Below, piece after piece: positions 1 to 6,064 of a DNA stretch of 8,322 nt. This stretch comes from Hyphomicrobiales bacterium (GTDB lineage Bacteria; Pseudomonadota; Alphaproteobacteria; Rhizobiales; Xanthobacteraceae). The position numbers were made by a program, and so were the translations under genes. Each line of letters opens with the position of its first letter. The first letter of the stretch is position 1. Below the pieces are notes generated by a model that ran no database searches, was not told the origin of the DNA, and saw only the letters and a program-made list of their open reading frames with translations. The stretch covers positions 1 through 8,322 of the forward strand of contig JACQDO010000047.1 in assembly GCA_016201085.1 (NCBI GenBank). The letters are read 5' to 3'.

Positions 1-208
1 AATTCGTGCGCATGTCGCACGGTTCGGCGATGACGATATTGCAATGATCGCGCTTGCAATGCGCGAGAAACTCGCGCTTTTGCGGATCGCCCGAATTGTC
101 GCGCACGATGACTTCGATGTCCGGAGAAGCCCAGGAACAGGCCTGGGCGATCCTGGAAAATGCCAGCAGACCCGTCCGGTTCGTCGCCAATAGAATTGAA
201 AGTTGCAT
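1..208 (-). CDS. Glycosyltransferase, probably family 2 (N-terminal part, runs off the left edge)
   Basis: Only the first 69 codons are in the window. The protein begins MQLSILLATNRTGLLAFSRI, followed by IEVIVRDNSGDP at about residues 37-48. A hydrophobic first beta strand ending in T-N-R, then a second strand ending in an acidic 'RDNSGD' turn, is the usual opening of a GT-A fold family 2 glycosyltransferase, where this part binds the nucleotide of the sugar donor. The DxD metal site and the acceptor half lie outside the window. The start ATG (208-206) is fixed by an in-frame TAG 18 bases upstream. The upstream sequence is G-rich, with no clear Shine-Dalgarno. The gene is divergent from the methyltransferase operon, which fits a joint role in building and methylating a surface glycan. 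The family call rests on a short fragment; another GT-A-like enzyme is possible. Confidence 0.6.
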   Translation of the reverse strand, partial: MQLSILLATNRTGLLAFSRIAQACSWASPDIEVIVRDNSGDPQKREFLAHCKRDHCNIVIAEPCDMRTN

Positions 209-328
209 GAACCCGCCGCCGGTCTATCGGGCGCGACCGAGGCCGCGCCGCCGCTCAAATCACCCCGGCGCAAAGCAGGACATGCCGGCGCGTTCACGCT
301 TTGTAAGACTGATTCGCCCGATAAACAC

Positions 329-334
329 TATAAT
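329..334 (+). promoter_or_regulatory. Candidate -10 box of the methyltransferase operon promoter
   Basis: A perfect TATAAT stands in the 190-base gap between the divergent glycosyltransferase and the first FkbM gene. It would start a transcript near 341, with a leader of about 58 bases. No good -35 box lies 16-18 bases upstream: the nearest, TTGTAA at 301-306, is 22 bases away. The promoter may depend on an activator, or the match may be chance in otherwise GC-rich DNA. Nothing else recognisable was seen in 209-386. Confidence 0.35.
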
Positions 335-385
335 CCGGCGCTGGCGATTCGTTCTGTCCTTCGGGGTAGGCTGGTAGTGCCGGCA

Positions 386-398
386 AGAGGTGCACCTC
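386..398 (+). promoter_or_regulatory. Ribosome binding site inside a perfect palindrome
   Basis: AGAGG at 386-390 lies 8 bases before the ATG at 399, which favours that start over the upstream GTG at 390. Bases 387-398 read GAGGTGCACCTC, a perfect 12-base palindrome. In RNA, GAGG could pair with CCTC across a TGCA loop and hide the Shine-Dalgarno. As DNA it could be a small operator. The sequence is seen directly; either regulatory role is inference. Confidence 0.5.
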
Positions 399-1787
399 AT
401 GCAAGGAATGCCGGCGGCCAGCCCCGTTTCGTCCAGCCGAAGTTACCCGGCGCACCGCGCGCGCGCGTTCAAACGGCCGCCGGATGCCGAGCGGGCCGCA
501 AAGCTGCTGGCGGAACTGGCAACGGCGCCGTGCGCCTATTCGCCCGTCGCGGCGGACGCGCCGCTGGCGGTCTATGGCGCGGGAAAAATGGGCCTGTTGG
601 CCCGCGATTTTCTTGCCGCCGTGGGCCATGAGCTTGTCATGGTGATCGACCGCGACGCGCGTCGGCTGGCGCGCGCGCCGTCTTGGTGGAGCGAGCCGAT
701 TCTGGCGCCCGACGCGGCGGTGGACCGCGCCAAGCATGGACTTCGCCTCCTCGTCTGCGTCGTCACCGCTCCCTATGTGCCGATCGAACGCTCGCTTCTC
801 CAGCTCGGATATCAAGATATCGTACCGTTCTACGATCTGGCGGAGAATTTCCGCAGCGTACACCCCTTGTCGAACGGCTGGTTTGCCGCGCCGCTGACGT
901 CAACCGATCGGGAGAAAACGGCGGAAGTTCTTGGGCGCTGGGACGACGACATATCGCGCGCCCACCATCTGCAATTCCTGGCCTGGCGCAGATTGCGCGA
1001 GGAATGGGTTTTCGACGCGGCCGCGACACCGGACTGCGCCCGTTATTTCATCCCGGAGGTAACGAGCGTTCTCAACGGCGATGAATTTCTGCTGGATGCC
1101 GGCGCTCACGACGGCAGCGTCACGCAAGCCTTCGCGCGGCAAATGAAGGGCGCCTTCCGCCGCATCGTGACAATCGAACCGGACCCAGCGAACCGGGCAC
1201 GGCTGGAAGCCAACCTGCGATCCTGGCTGCCTTCCGATCCGCGCATCGCGCTCTACGATTGCGCCTTGGCGGAAGAAGCAGGCGACGCATTCTTTCACGA
1301 CGGGCTCGACTACGCCTCGCAATTATCGCCGACGGGACGAAGGCGCATCGCCACCCGCCCGCTCGATACGCTCGCACTGTCCCCTACTTTCATGAAGGTC
1401 CATCTCGAAGGCGGCGAACTCCCCGCGTTGAAAGGCGCGCGCGCGACGCTGCTGGCCAGCAGGCCCATCGTAGCGGTGACCGTTTATCATAATGCCGACG
1501 GCATCTGGAAAACGCCGCACTGGCTCATGCAATTGCTGCCCGACTACCGGTTCCTGTTCCGCGCCTCGCCCTCGACGCCAATCCGGCGCTTTGCGAAAGG
1601 GCGCAAGCGCGGTTCCGCGCGGCGATCGACGAAGGGCGTCTCAAAATCATCAATGCCGCGATATGGGAAAAAGACGGTCAGGCGAGCTTCTATGTCAATC
1701 TCGACAACGATCATTGGAGCAGCCTGGATGTCGGATGGGCCGGGCGTGACGCGACCAAATACAAAGAAATCGTCGTGCCGTGCGTGA
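399..1787 (+). CDS. FkbM-family SAM-dependent methyltransferase with N-terminal Rossmann-like domain; C-terminus frameshifted
   Basis: Probable sugar O-methyltransferase acting in the cytoplasm on a glycan precursor. Residues about 56-150 form a nucleotide-binding-like domain opening with VYGAGKMG (58-65) and a strand ending in MVIDRDA (81-87). A linker with WRRLREEWVF (196-205) and RYFIP (215-219) follows, an arrangement common in long FkbM proteins. The methyltransferase domain starts at LLDAGAHDGS (231-240, glycine-rich SAM loop). It continues with the acidic residue of TIEPDP (258-263) and the FkbM signature KVHLEGGELPALKGA (333-347), then PDYRFLFR (381-388). Homologues normally end some 15-20 residues later. 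Here the last 74 residues (from about base 1560) are an arginine- and serine-rich stretch that looks like out-of-frame translation, while real coding continues in the -1 frame. The catalytic core is intact, so activity is possible but uncertain. The start at 399 is preferred to GTG 390 because of AGAGG at 386-390. Confidence 0.85.
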   Translation: MQGMPAASPVSSSRSYPAHRARAFKRPPDAERAAKLLAELATAPCAYSPVAADAPLAVYGAGKMGLLARDFLAAVGHELVMVIDRDARRLARAPSWWSEPILAPDAAVDRAKHGLRLLVCVVTAPYVPIERSLLQLGYQDIVPFYDLAENFRSVHPLSNGWFAAPLTSTDREKTAEVLGRWDDDISRAHHLQFLAWRRLREEWVFDAAATPDCARYFIPEVTSVLNGDEFLLDAGAHDGSVTQAFARQMKGAFRRIVTIEPDPANRARLEANLRSWLPSDPRIALYDCALAEEAGDAFFHDGLDYASQLSPTGRRRIATRPLDTLALSPTFMKVHLEGGELPALKGARATLLASRPIVAVTVYHNADGIWKTPHWLMQLLPDYRFLFRASPSTPIRRFAKGRKRGSARRSTKGVSKSSMPRYGKKTVRRASMSISTTIIGAAWMSDGPGVTRPNTKKSSCRA

Positions 1788-2212
1788 CGCTGGGCGGCCT
1801 GTTCGCCGAATTCGGCCTGCCCTACTACCTGAAGATCGACGTCGAGGGCGTCGACCAAAGTGTGATCGAGCAGTTGCGCGGCAGCGATCCACTTCCCCTT
1901 TTCGTCAGCGTCGAGGATTGCCGGTTCGGCTTCCAGTATATGGAGACGCTGGCGGCCTGTAGCTACAATCGCTTCAAGCTGTTGAATCAATCCACCGTAT
2001 CGCAGATGAAAGATACGGCCACCGGCCGTGTCTTTCCGGCCGGGTCATCCGGGCCGTTCGGCAACGATTTGCCGGGGCAATGGCTGTCATATGACGAGAT
2101 GGTGAAGCTTTACTCGACCACGGTGCGGGATTTCGCGGGCAATCGTCTGGCGCCCCGCGTCCACTGGTGGGACATCCACTGCACGAATTCGGAAGGGCTT
2201 GGAAAAGAATGA
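1562..2212 (+). pseudogene. Second FkbM-family methyltransferase, 5'-truncated remnant
   Basis: Read in the -1 frame relative to the preceding gene. It opens at about 1565 with LALDANPALCERAQARF and continues with INAAIWEKDGQASFYVN, then WSSLDVGW. The core FkbM signature YYLKIDVEGVDQSVIEQL follows, then the C-terminal GSSGPFGNDLPGQWLSYDEM of a well-populated FkbM subfamily. In that subfamily the protein begins about 30 residues earlier with a Y-D-V-G-M-H-type glycine-rich SAM loop (recalled, not computed). That part is absent here in all three plus-strand frames. The frame is open only back to a TAA at 1490-1492, and no ATG lies between there and the end of the conserved region. The first possible start, GTG 1775, falls inside the domain and would give a 145-residue fragment without a SAM site. 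The stop TGA (2210-2212) overlaps the ATG of the next gene. A real deletion or an assembly join would both explain this. Confidence 0.75.
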
Positions 2213-3030
2213 GTACGGCATCGGAAGAAGAGAAGTTCGCCGAATATGTTCGCCGTAACATTGAGAGCGCGGGTCGAGACACGGGCTTCAACGGGCTCTG
2301 TCAAATCTGGGTGCGCGAATGCATTCGGCACAATTATGCGCAGAACTTCACCTGGCTCGGGCGGCCGATCATCCAGGTGCCGCAGGATGTCTACGCGATC
2401 CAGGAACTCATGTGGTCGTGCCGGCCCGATTTGATCATAGAGACCGGCATCGCCCATGGCGGCTCATTGGTGATGAGCGCCTCGATGCTGGCGCTGCTCG
2501 ACTATTGCGATGCCGTCAAAACGGGCGACGTCCTCGATCCAAGGGCCAGCCGCCGCAAGGTGGTCGGGGTCGATATCGACATCCGCGCGCACAATCGCGC
2601 GGCCATCGACGCGCATCCGCTGCGCCACAAGATTCACACCATCGAGGGCTCATCCATAGCCCCGGGCACGTTGGACAAGGTTGCCGCGCAGGCCGAAGGT
2701 TACGAGCATGTCATGGTGTTCTTGGATTCCCATCATACCCATGATCATGTCCTGGAAGAACTCGAGCTGTACGCACCCTATGTCGGCAAAGGCTCGTATT
2801 GCGTCGTCTGGGATACCGGCGTCGAGGACTTACCGGACGGAATGTGTGCCGATCGCCCTTGGGGTAAAGGCAACAATCCGAAAACCGCGGTCTGGGAATA
2901 TATGAAGCGCCTGAAGGACGAAGGCCGCCAGGCGCGCGGCGGCGGCAACCTGCGCTTTGAATATGACCACACGATTGAGCACAAGATTGCGATCACGGCA
3001 TCACCTGACGGGTTCCTGAAGCGCGTGTGA
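2209..3030 (+). CDS. CmcI / rhamnosyl O-methyltransferase family protein ('cephalosporin hydroxylase' family)
   Basis: A 273-residue SAM-dependent enzyme of the CmcI family (Pfam PF04989). Many members are named cephalosporin hydroxylase, but in polysaccharide loci they are more likely sugar O-methyltransferases. Visible marks are NFTWLGRPIIQVPQD (46-60), the SAM loop IIETGIAHGGSL (76-87) and VVGVDIDIRAHNR (118-130). The metal/catalytic segment FLDSHHTHDHVLEEL (171-185) and the C-terminal HKIAITASPDGFLKRV (258-273) follow. The length is normal for the family plus a short N-terminal extension. The ATG at 2209 overlaps the stop of the truncated FkbM gene as ATGA, with GGAA and GGAAAAG just upstream, so translation was probably coupled to that gene. 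An upstream in-frame GTG/ATG region from 2167 lies inside the previous gene and is not needed. A role in methylating the same glycan as its neighbours is inferred from context. Confidence 0.88.
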   Translation: MSTASEEEKFAEYVRRNIESAGRDTGFNGLCQIWVRECIRHNYAQNFTWLGRPIIQVPQDVYAIQELMWSCRPDLIIETGIAHGGSLVMSASMLALLDYCDAVKTGDVLDPRASRRKVVGVDIDIRAHNRAAIDAHPLRHKIHTIEGSSIAPGTLDKVAAQAEGYEHVMVFLDSHHTHDHVLEELELYAPYVGKGSYCVVWDTGVEDLPDGMCADRPWGKGNNPKTAVWEYMKRLKDEGRQARGGGNLRFEYDHTIEHKIAITASPDGFLKRV

Positions 3031-3066
3031 CATTTCGAGACGACCTGTTCTTCTTGCGCGGCAGAC

Positions 3067-3071
3067 AAGGA
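3067..3071 (+). promoter_or_regulatory. Ribosome binding site deciding the TylF start
   Basis: AAGGA lies 9 bases before ATG 3081. The alternative start, GTG 3027, overlaps the stop of the CmcI gene as GTGTGA but has no comparable site. It would add 18 residues (beginning MTFRDDLFFLRGRQG) that do not resemble the family N-terminus. Confidence 0.5.
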
Positions 3072-3080
3072 TCGACGGAT

Positions 3081-3857
3081 ATGACCGACGACACATTCTA
3101 CTATCCCTCGTCCGGCGACGAGGCCTATTACGCCAAGCTGCAAAAGCTGATCGAGAAATATCCGCACGACCTGCGCCACTACCTCGATTTGTTTCCGGTC
3201 TATACCAACCGGCGGTCTTTCATTCGGCAGCTGGCGCATTACGAGCTGTTCAAGCTGACCGTCGACCTGCCGGGTCACTACGTCGATTTCGGCGTCTATT
3301 TCGGCAAGTCTTTTTTCACCTGGCATAAATTTCTGGAAATCTTCACGCCGACCGCGACGCACAAGAAGGTCATCGGCTTCGACACGTTTCAGGGTTTCCC
3401 GGGCCTCGCGCCGGAGGACGGCGCCAGCGATGACACGATCCAGAAAAGCACCGGCGGACTAAGCTCGGCCAGTTTCCTCGCCGAGTTCCGCGAACTGCTC
3501 GATTTACACAATCAGGATGCCGTTCTCCCGGTCGGCCGCGGCACCATCGTGCAGGGCGATGTCTGCGAGACCTTTCCGCGCTGGCTCGAGGAGAATCCCG
3601 AAGCGCGCTTCTGCCTCTGCAATCTGGACATGGATCTTTATGAGCCGACCGCCGTGGTGCTTGCGGGCTGCTGGGAACGTCTCGTGCCCGGCGGCGTTCT
3701 GATCCTTGACGAATACGCCACCAGCAAATGGCCGGGCGAAACCAAGGCCTGGGACGATTTCGCGGTCGAGCGTGGCCTCAGCGTCGCTCTGAAACGCTTT
3801 CCCTTTGCCAATGCGCCCGGGGCTTATGTAATCAAGCCGCGGCCCGCTCCTTATTGA
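3081..3857 (+). CDS. TylF/MycF-family O-methyltransferase
   Basis: A 258-residue member of the TylF (macrocin O-methyltransferase) family, Pfam PF05711. These are metal-dependent SAM enzymes that methylate sugar hydroxyls. Seen in order: an N-terminal helix region with RRSFIRQLAHYELFK (44-58), the SAM loop HYVDFGVYFGKS (66-77), and KVIGFDTFQGFPGLAPEDG (96-114), which matches the family's conserved F-D-x-F-x-G-x-P stretch. Then come the metal-binding NLDMDLYEPT (181-190), GGVLILDEYATSKWPGE (204-220) and a final strand AYVIKP (248-253). All expected acidic metal ligands appear present. It is the last gene of the methyltransferase operon, 50 bases after the CmcI gene and read the same way. It is convergent with the solute receptor, leaving 52 bases between the two stops. 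The exact sugar and hydroxyl position cannot be read from the sequence. Confidence 0.9.
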   Translation: MTDDTFYYPSSGDEAYYAKLQKLIEKYPHDLRHYLDLFPVYTNRRSFIRQLAHYELFKLTVDLPGHYVDFGVYFGKSFFTWHKFLEIFTPTATHKKVIGFDTFQGFPGLAPEDGASDDTIQKSTGGLSSASFLAEFRELLDLHNQDAVLPVGRGTIVQGDVCETFPRWLEENPEARFCLCNLDMDLYEPTAVVLAGCWERLVPGGVLILDEYATSKWPGETKAWDDFAVERGLSVALKRFPFANAPGAYVIKPRPAPY

Positions 3858-3909
3858 GACAGTCGTCGGCATTGAAATACGAACGTTTCACGCCCGCAGC
3901 CGCCGGGTA

Positions 3910-4881
3910 TCAGAGCGACTGCTTGGCGCCCGATGCCTTCACCACCGCGCCCCATTTGACGATCTCGCTCTTGATGAAAGCGCCGAATTTTTCGGGACTG
4001 TCGCCGACCAGCTTGGCGCCCTGCGGCGAGAGTTTGGCGATCACCTCGGGGCTTTTCATGGCGTCGGCGGCCGCTTTGTTGAGCTTGTCGACGATGTCTT
4101 TCGGCAGGTTGGCGGGGCCGACCATGCCGTACCAATTCTCCGCATCGACGCTGGCCAGGCCAAGCTCACCCATGGTCGGGACATCCGGCACCGACGGCGC
4201 GCGTTCCTTGGCAGCGACCGCGAGCGCGCGGAACTTGCCGGACTTGATGTGCGGCAGCAGGACCGGCGTATCGAGGAATACCATCTGCACCTGCCCACCG
4301 AGCAGATCGTTCACCGCCGGCGCTGCGCCGCGATAAGGCACGTGCACGATGTCGATCTTGGCATTGATCTTGAGCAGTTCGCCGGCCAGATGCGGCATGC
4401 TGCCGGGACCGCTCGAAGCAAAATTGAGCTTGCCCGGCTGCGCTTTCGCCATCGCCACCAGTTCCTGGAATGTTTTCACCGGCAGCGACTCCGGCACCAC
4501 CAGCAATTCCGGAACCGTGGCGACCAATGTGATCGGCGTCAGATCCTTGGTGGAATCGTACGGCACCTTTTCGACCAGGCTGGCGCTGATGGCGATGGCG
4601 CCGGCGCTGCAAATGCCGATGGTGTAGCCATCGGGCGCCGCCTTGGCGACCGCATCGGTGCCGACCACGCCGCCGGCGCCGCCGCGATTGTCGATCACGA
4701 TCTGCTGGCCGAGCAGTTCGGACATGCGCTGTCCAATGACGCGCGCGATGATGTCGTTCGGGCCGCCGGGCGGGAATGGAACGACGAGCTTGATCGGCCG
4801 GCTGGGATAGGTTTCCGCCGCGACGACGCCGGGCAAACTGGCCACGATCAGCGCCAGCAACAGCCATTTCAAAGTCCGCAT
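3910..4881 (-). CDS. Tripartite tricarboxylate transporter substrate-binding protein (TctC/Bug family)
   Basis: A 323-residue periplasmic solute receptor. A short basic start, a hydrophobic core (residues 5-21) and a likely cut after VAA, before ETYPSRPIKL, form a typical signal peptide. Bug-family marks are YPSRPIKLVVPFPPGGPND (25-43), IDNRGGAGGVVGTDAVAKA (63-81), PDGYT (83-87), VPYRGAAPAVNDLLGGQVQ (181-199) and APSVPDVPTMGELGL (228-242). In this family the loops after the first strand and around residues 65-75 hold the carboxylate of the ligand. The start has a strong GGGAGGAA at 4892-4885. No TctA or TctB membrane subunit is in the window, so it is an orphan receptor here, as is common for Bug proteins. 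It is divergent from a Gfo/Idh/MocA oxidoreductase, which may act on the same compound. The ligand is unknown; dicarboxylates, aromatic acids or sugar acids are all possible. Confidence 0.95.
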   Translation of the reverse strand: MRTLKWLLLALIVASLPGVVAAETYPSRPIKLVVPFPPGGPNDIIARVIGQRMSELLGQQIVIDNRGGAGGVVGTDAVAKAAPDGYTIGICSAGAIAISASLVEKVPYDSTKDLTPITLVATVPELLVVPESLPVKTFQELVAMAKAQPGKLNFASSGPGSMPHLAGELLKINAKIDIVHVPYRGAAPAVNDLLGGQVQMVFLDTPVLLPHIKSGKFRALAVAAKERAPSVPDVPTMGELGLASVDAENWYGMVGPANLPKDIVDKLNKAAADAMKSPEVIAKLSPQGAKLVGDSPEKFGAFIKSEIVKWGAVVKASGAKQSL

Positions 4882-4903
4882 GCGTTCCTCCCCATTTTTT
4901 TAC

Positions 4904-4934
4904 AGCCTAGCCGATACCCGCCGTTGAGCCTAGC
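4904..4934. repeat. Direct repeat of AGCCTAGC in a divergent control region
   Basis: AGCCTAGC occurs at 4904-4911 and again at 4927-4934. The starts are 23 bases apart, close to two helical turns, so both copies face the same side of the DNA. They lie between the divergent receptor and oxidoreductase genes, and the second copy overlaps the possible -35 box TTGAGC. CTAG is generally scarce in proteobacterial genomes, which makes two copies in 31 bases noticeable. A regulator binding site is inference. No regulator gene is in the window. Confidence 0.4.
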
Positions 4935-4952
4935 GGAAGCATCGGTCATAGG
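4924..4952 (+). promoter_or_regulatory. Possible weak promoter for the Gfo/Idh/MocA gene
   Basis: TTGAGC at 4924-4929, then 17 bases, then CATAGG at 4947-4952. The -35 matches the consensus in its first four bases, but the -10 matches in only three of six. The placement, 47 bases before the start codon and overlapped by one AGCCTAGC copy, is sensible. The motif alone is weak. Confidence 0.25.
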
Positions 4953-4998
4953 GCAGCATGCCGCAAAATTCATAAAAACGGCAACGGAAAGCCAAAGG

Positions 4999-5994
4999 AT
5001 GATTCGGATCGGCATTATCGGGCTCGGCTGGTGGGGCAAGCAGATCGTCACCTGTCTCGCCGACAGCCCGCGCTTCAAGGTCGTGGCCGGCTGCGACATC
5101 GACAGCAAGATGGCGGCGCCGTTCGCGACGGCCCACAAGTTCGACCTCACCGGCGACTACAAGTTGCTGCTCACGCGGCCCGACGTCGACGCCGTCGCGG
5201 TGGTGACGCCGCATTTGCTGCACGAGGAGATGGCGATTTCCGCTTTTGCCGCCGGCAAGCAGGTATTCTGCGAAAAGCCGCTGGGGCTCAATACCGCCAG
5301 CGCCGAACGCATCCTGGCCGCCAGCGCCAAGACCGGCGGCGTGCTCGGCATCGGCCACGAACGGCGCCACGAACCGGCGATGGAGGAGATGCGGCGCCTG
5401 TTCGAAAGCGGCGTGCTTGGGCGCCTGCTGCACATGGACGCCAATGTCAGCCACAGCAATTTCCGCAAGATCGATCCGTCGAACTGGCGGCGCGATCCCA
5501 AGCATGCGCCGGCCGGCGCCTGGACCGCGCTCGGCATCCATCTCGGCGATTTGTTCGTATCGCTCGCCGGCTCCCCGACGCGCGTCGCCGCGCGCACGGC
5601 CTCGCAGATATTCCCGGTGCCGTCGGAGGATTTCGTCAGTGCCGAGATCGACTTCGCCAACGGCGCGCGCGGCCGCATCACCTGCCTGTCGACGCCGCCG
5701 TTTTATGCGCGCTTCACGCTGGTGGGCGACCAGGGCTGGGTCGAGGTGCAGGAAGGCGGCAATGTCGACAAAGGCATCCCGTCGAGCTTCGTGCATTGCC
5801 AGCCCGACGGCAGCCGCGAGACGCGCAGCTATCACGACGTCAACACGGTGCGGCTGAATTTCGAGGCCTGGGCCGACGCCATCGAAGGCCGCGCGCCCTA
5901 TCGCTTCACCACCGAGCAACTGCTCGGCAATATCCGCATTCTCGACGCGGTGGTCCGCTCGGCCGCGGCCGACGGTAAGCCGATCGCACTGTGA
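4999..5994 (+). CDS. Gfo/Idh/MocA-family NAD(P)-dependent oxidoreductase
   Basis: A 331-residue cytoplasmic dehydrogenase of the glucose-fructose oxidoreductase / inositol dehydrogenase / MocA family. The N-terminal Rossmann domain starts IRIGIIGLGWWGKQ (2-15, dinucleotide loop G8-x-G10-x-x-G13). AGCDID (30-35) ends the second strand. VVTPHLLHEEMAISAFAAGK (68-87) leads to the family signature FCEKPL (90-95), with K93 near the nicotinamide. The C-terminal substrate domain carries GIHLGDLF (179-186), where H181 is the usual catalytic histidine. The length is typical. The chosen start follows GGAAAG at 4986-4991 and coincides with the first residues of the Rossmann fold. The frame stays open back to 4249, but that part is the complement of the receptor gene and is not coding. 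Substrates in this family are sugars, inositols or their acids; which one applies here cannot be told. It may share a pathway with the divergent receptor. Confidence 0.93.
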   Translation: MIRIGIIGLGWWGKQIVTCLADSPRFKVVAGCDIDSKMAAPFATAHKFDLTGDYKLLLTRPDVDAVAVVTPHLLHEEMAISAFAAGKQVFCEKPLGLNTASAERILAASAKTGGVLGIGHERRHEPAMEEMRRLFESGVLGRLLHMDANVSHSNFRKIDPSNWRRDPKHAPAGAWTALGIHLGDLFVSLAGSPTRVAARTASQIFPVPSEDFVSAEIDFANGARGRITCLSTPPFYARFTLVGDQGWVEVQEGGNVDKGIPSSFVHCQPDGSRETRSYHDVNTVRLNFEAWADAIEGRAPYRFTTEQLLGNIRILDAVVRSAAADGKPIAL

Positions 5995-6046
5995 CAATGC
6001 AGCGCGGCGGGCTGCTCGCAATTCGATCTCTGTTGCGCTAAACGAT

Positions 6047-6059
6047 GGCCTCAGAGGCC
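6047..6059 (+). promoter_or_regulatory. Inverted repeat over the ribosome binding site of the CDF gene
   Basis: GGCCTC-A-GAGGCC is a perfect 6-base inverted repeat around one base. It contains the Shine-Dalgarno AGAGG (6053-6057), which lies 7 bases before ATG 6065. In RNA it could fold as a 5-pair stem with a CAG loop and cover the site; as DNA it could be an operator. The sequence is seen directly; the function is inference. Confidence 0.35.
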
Positions 6060-6064
6060 GCCGC

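Noticed and set aside
294..863. Minus-strand frame of 189 codons opposite the first FkbM gene
   Set aside because: Arginine-rich with no recognisable motif. It overlaps a clearly coding plus-strand domain and is a typical antisense shadow in high-GC DNA.
1541..1787. Programmed -1 frameshift joining the two FkbM frames
   Set aside because: The second protein lacks its SAM-binding N-terminus, so a fusion would not make a complete second domain. No slippery heptamer or downstream stem was seen near 1555-1570.
3868..3894. Hairpin between the convergent TylF and receptor genes (GGC..TGAAA..TTTCA..GCC) as a bidirectional terminator
   Set aside because: The stem is short, interrupted by an uneven bulge and not followed by a T run on either strand. 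It is too weak to call.
4249..4998. Open frame extending 250 codons upstream of the Gfo/Idh/MocA start
   Set aside because: It is the complement of the Bug receptor gene, rich in R, H, D and G with no domain. The Rossmann fold and a ribosome binding site place the start at 4999.
5999..6015. GCAGC/GCTGC hairpin just after the oxidoreductase stop as a terminator
   Set aside because: Only five pairs with a seven-base loop and no T run after it. Such stems are frequent by chance at this GC content.
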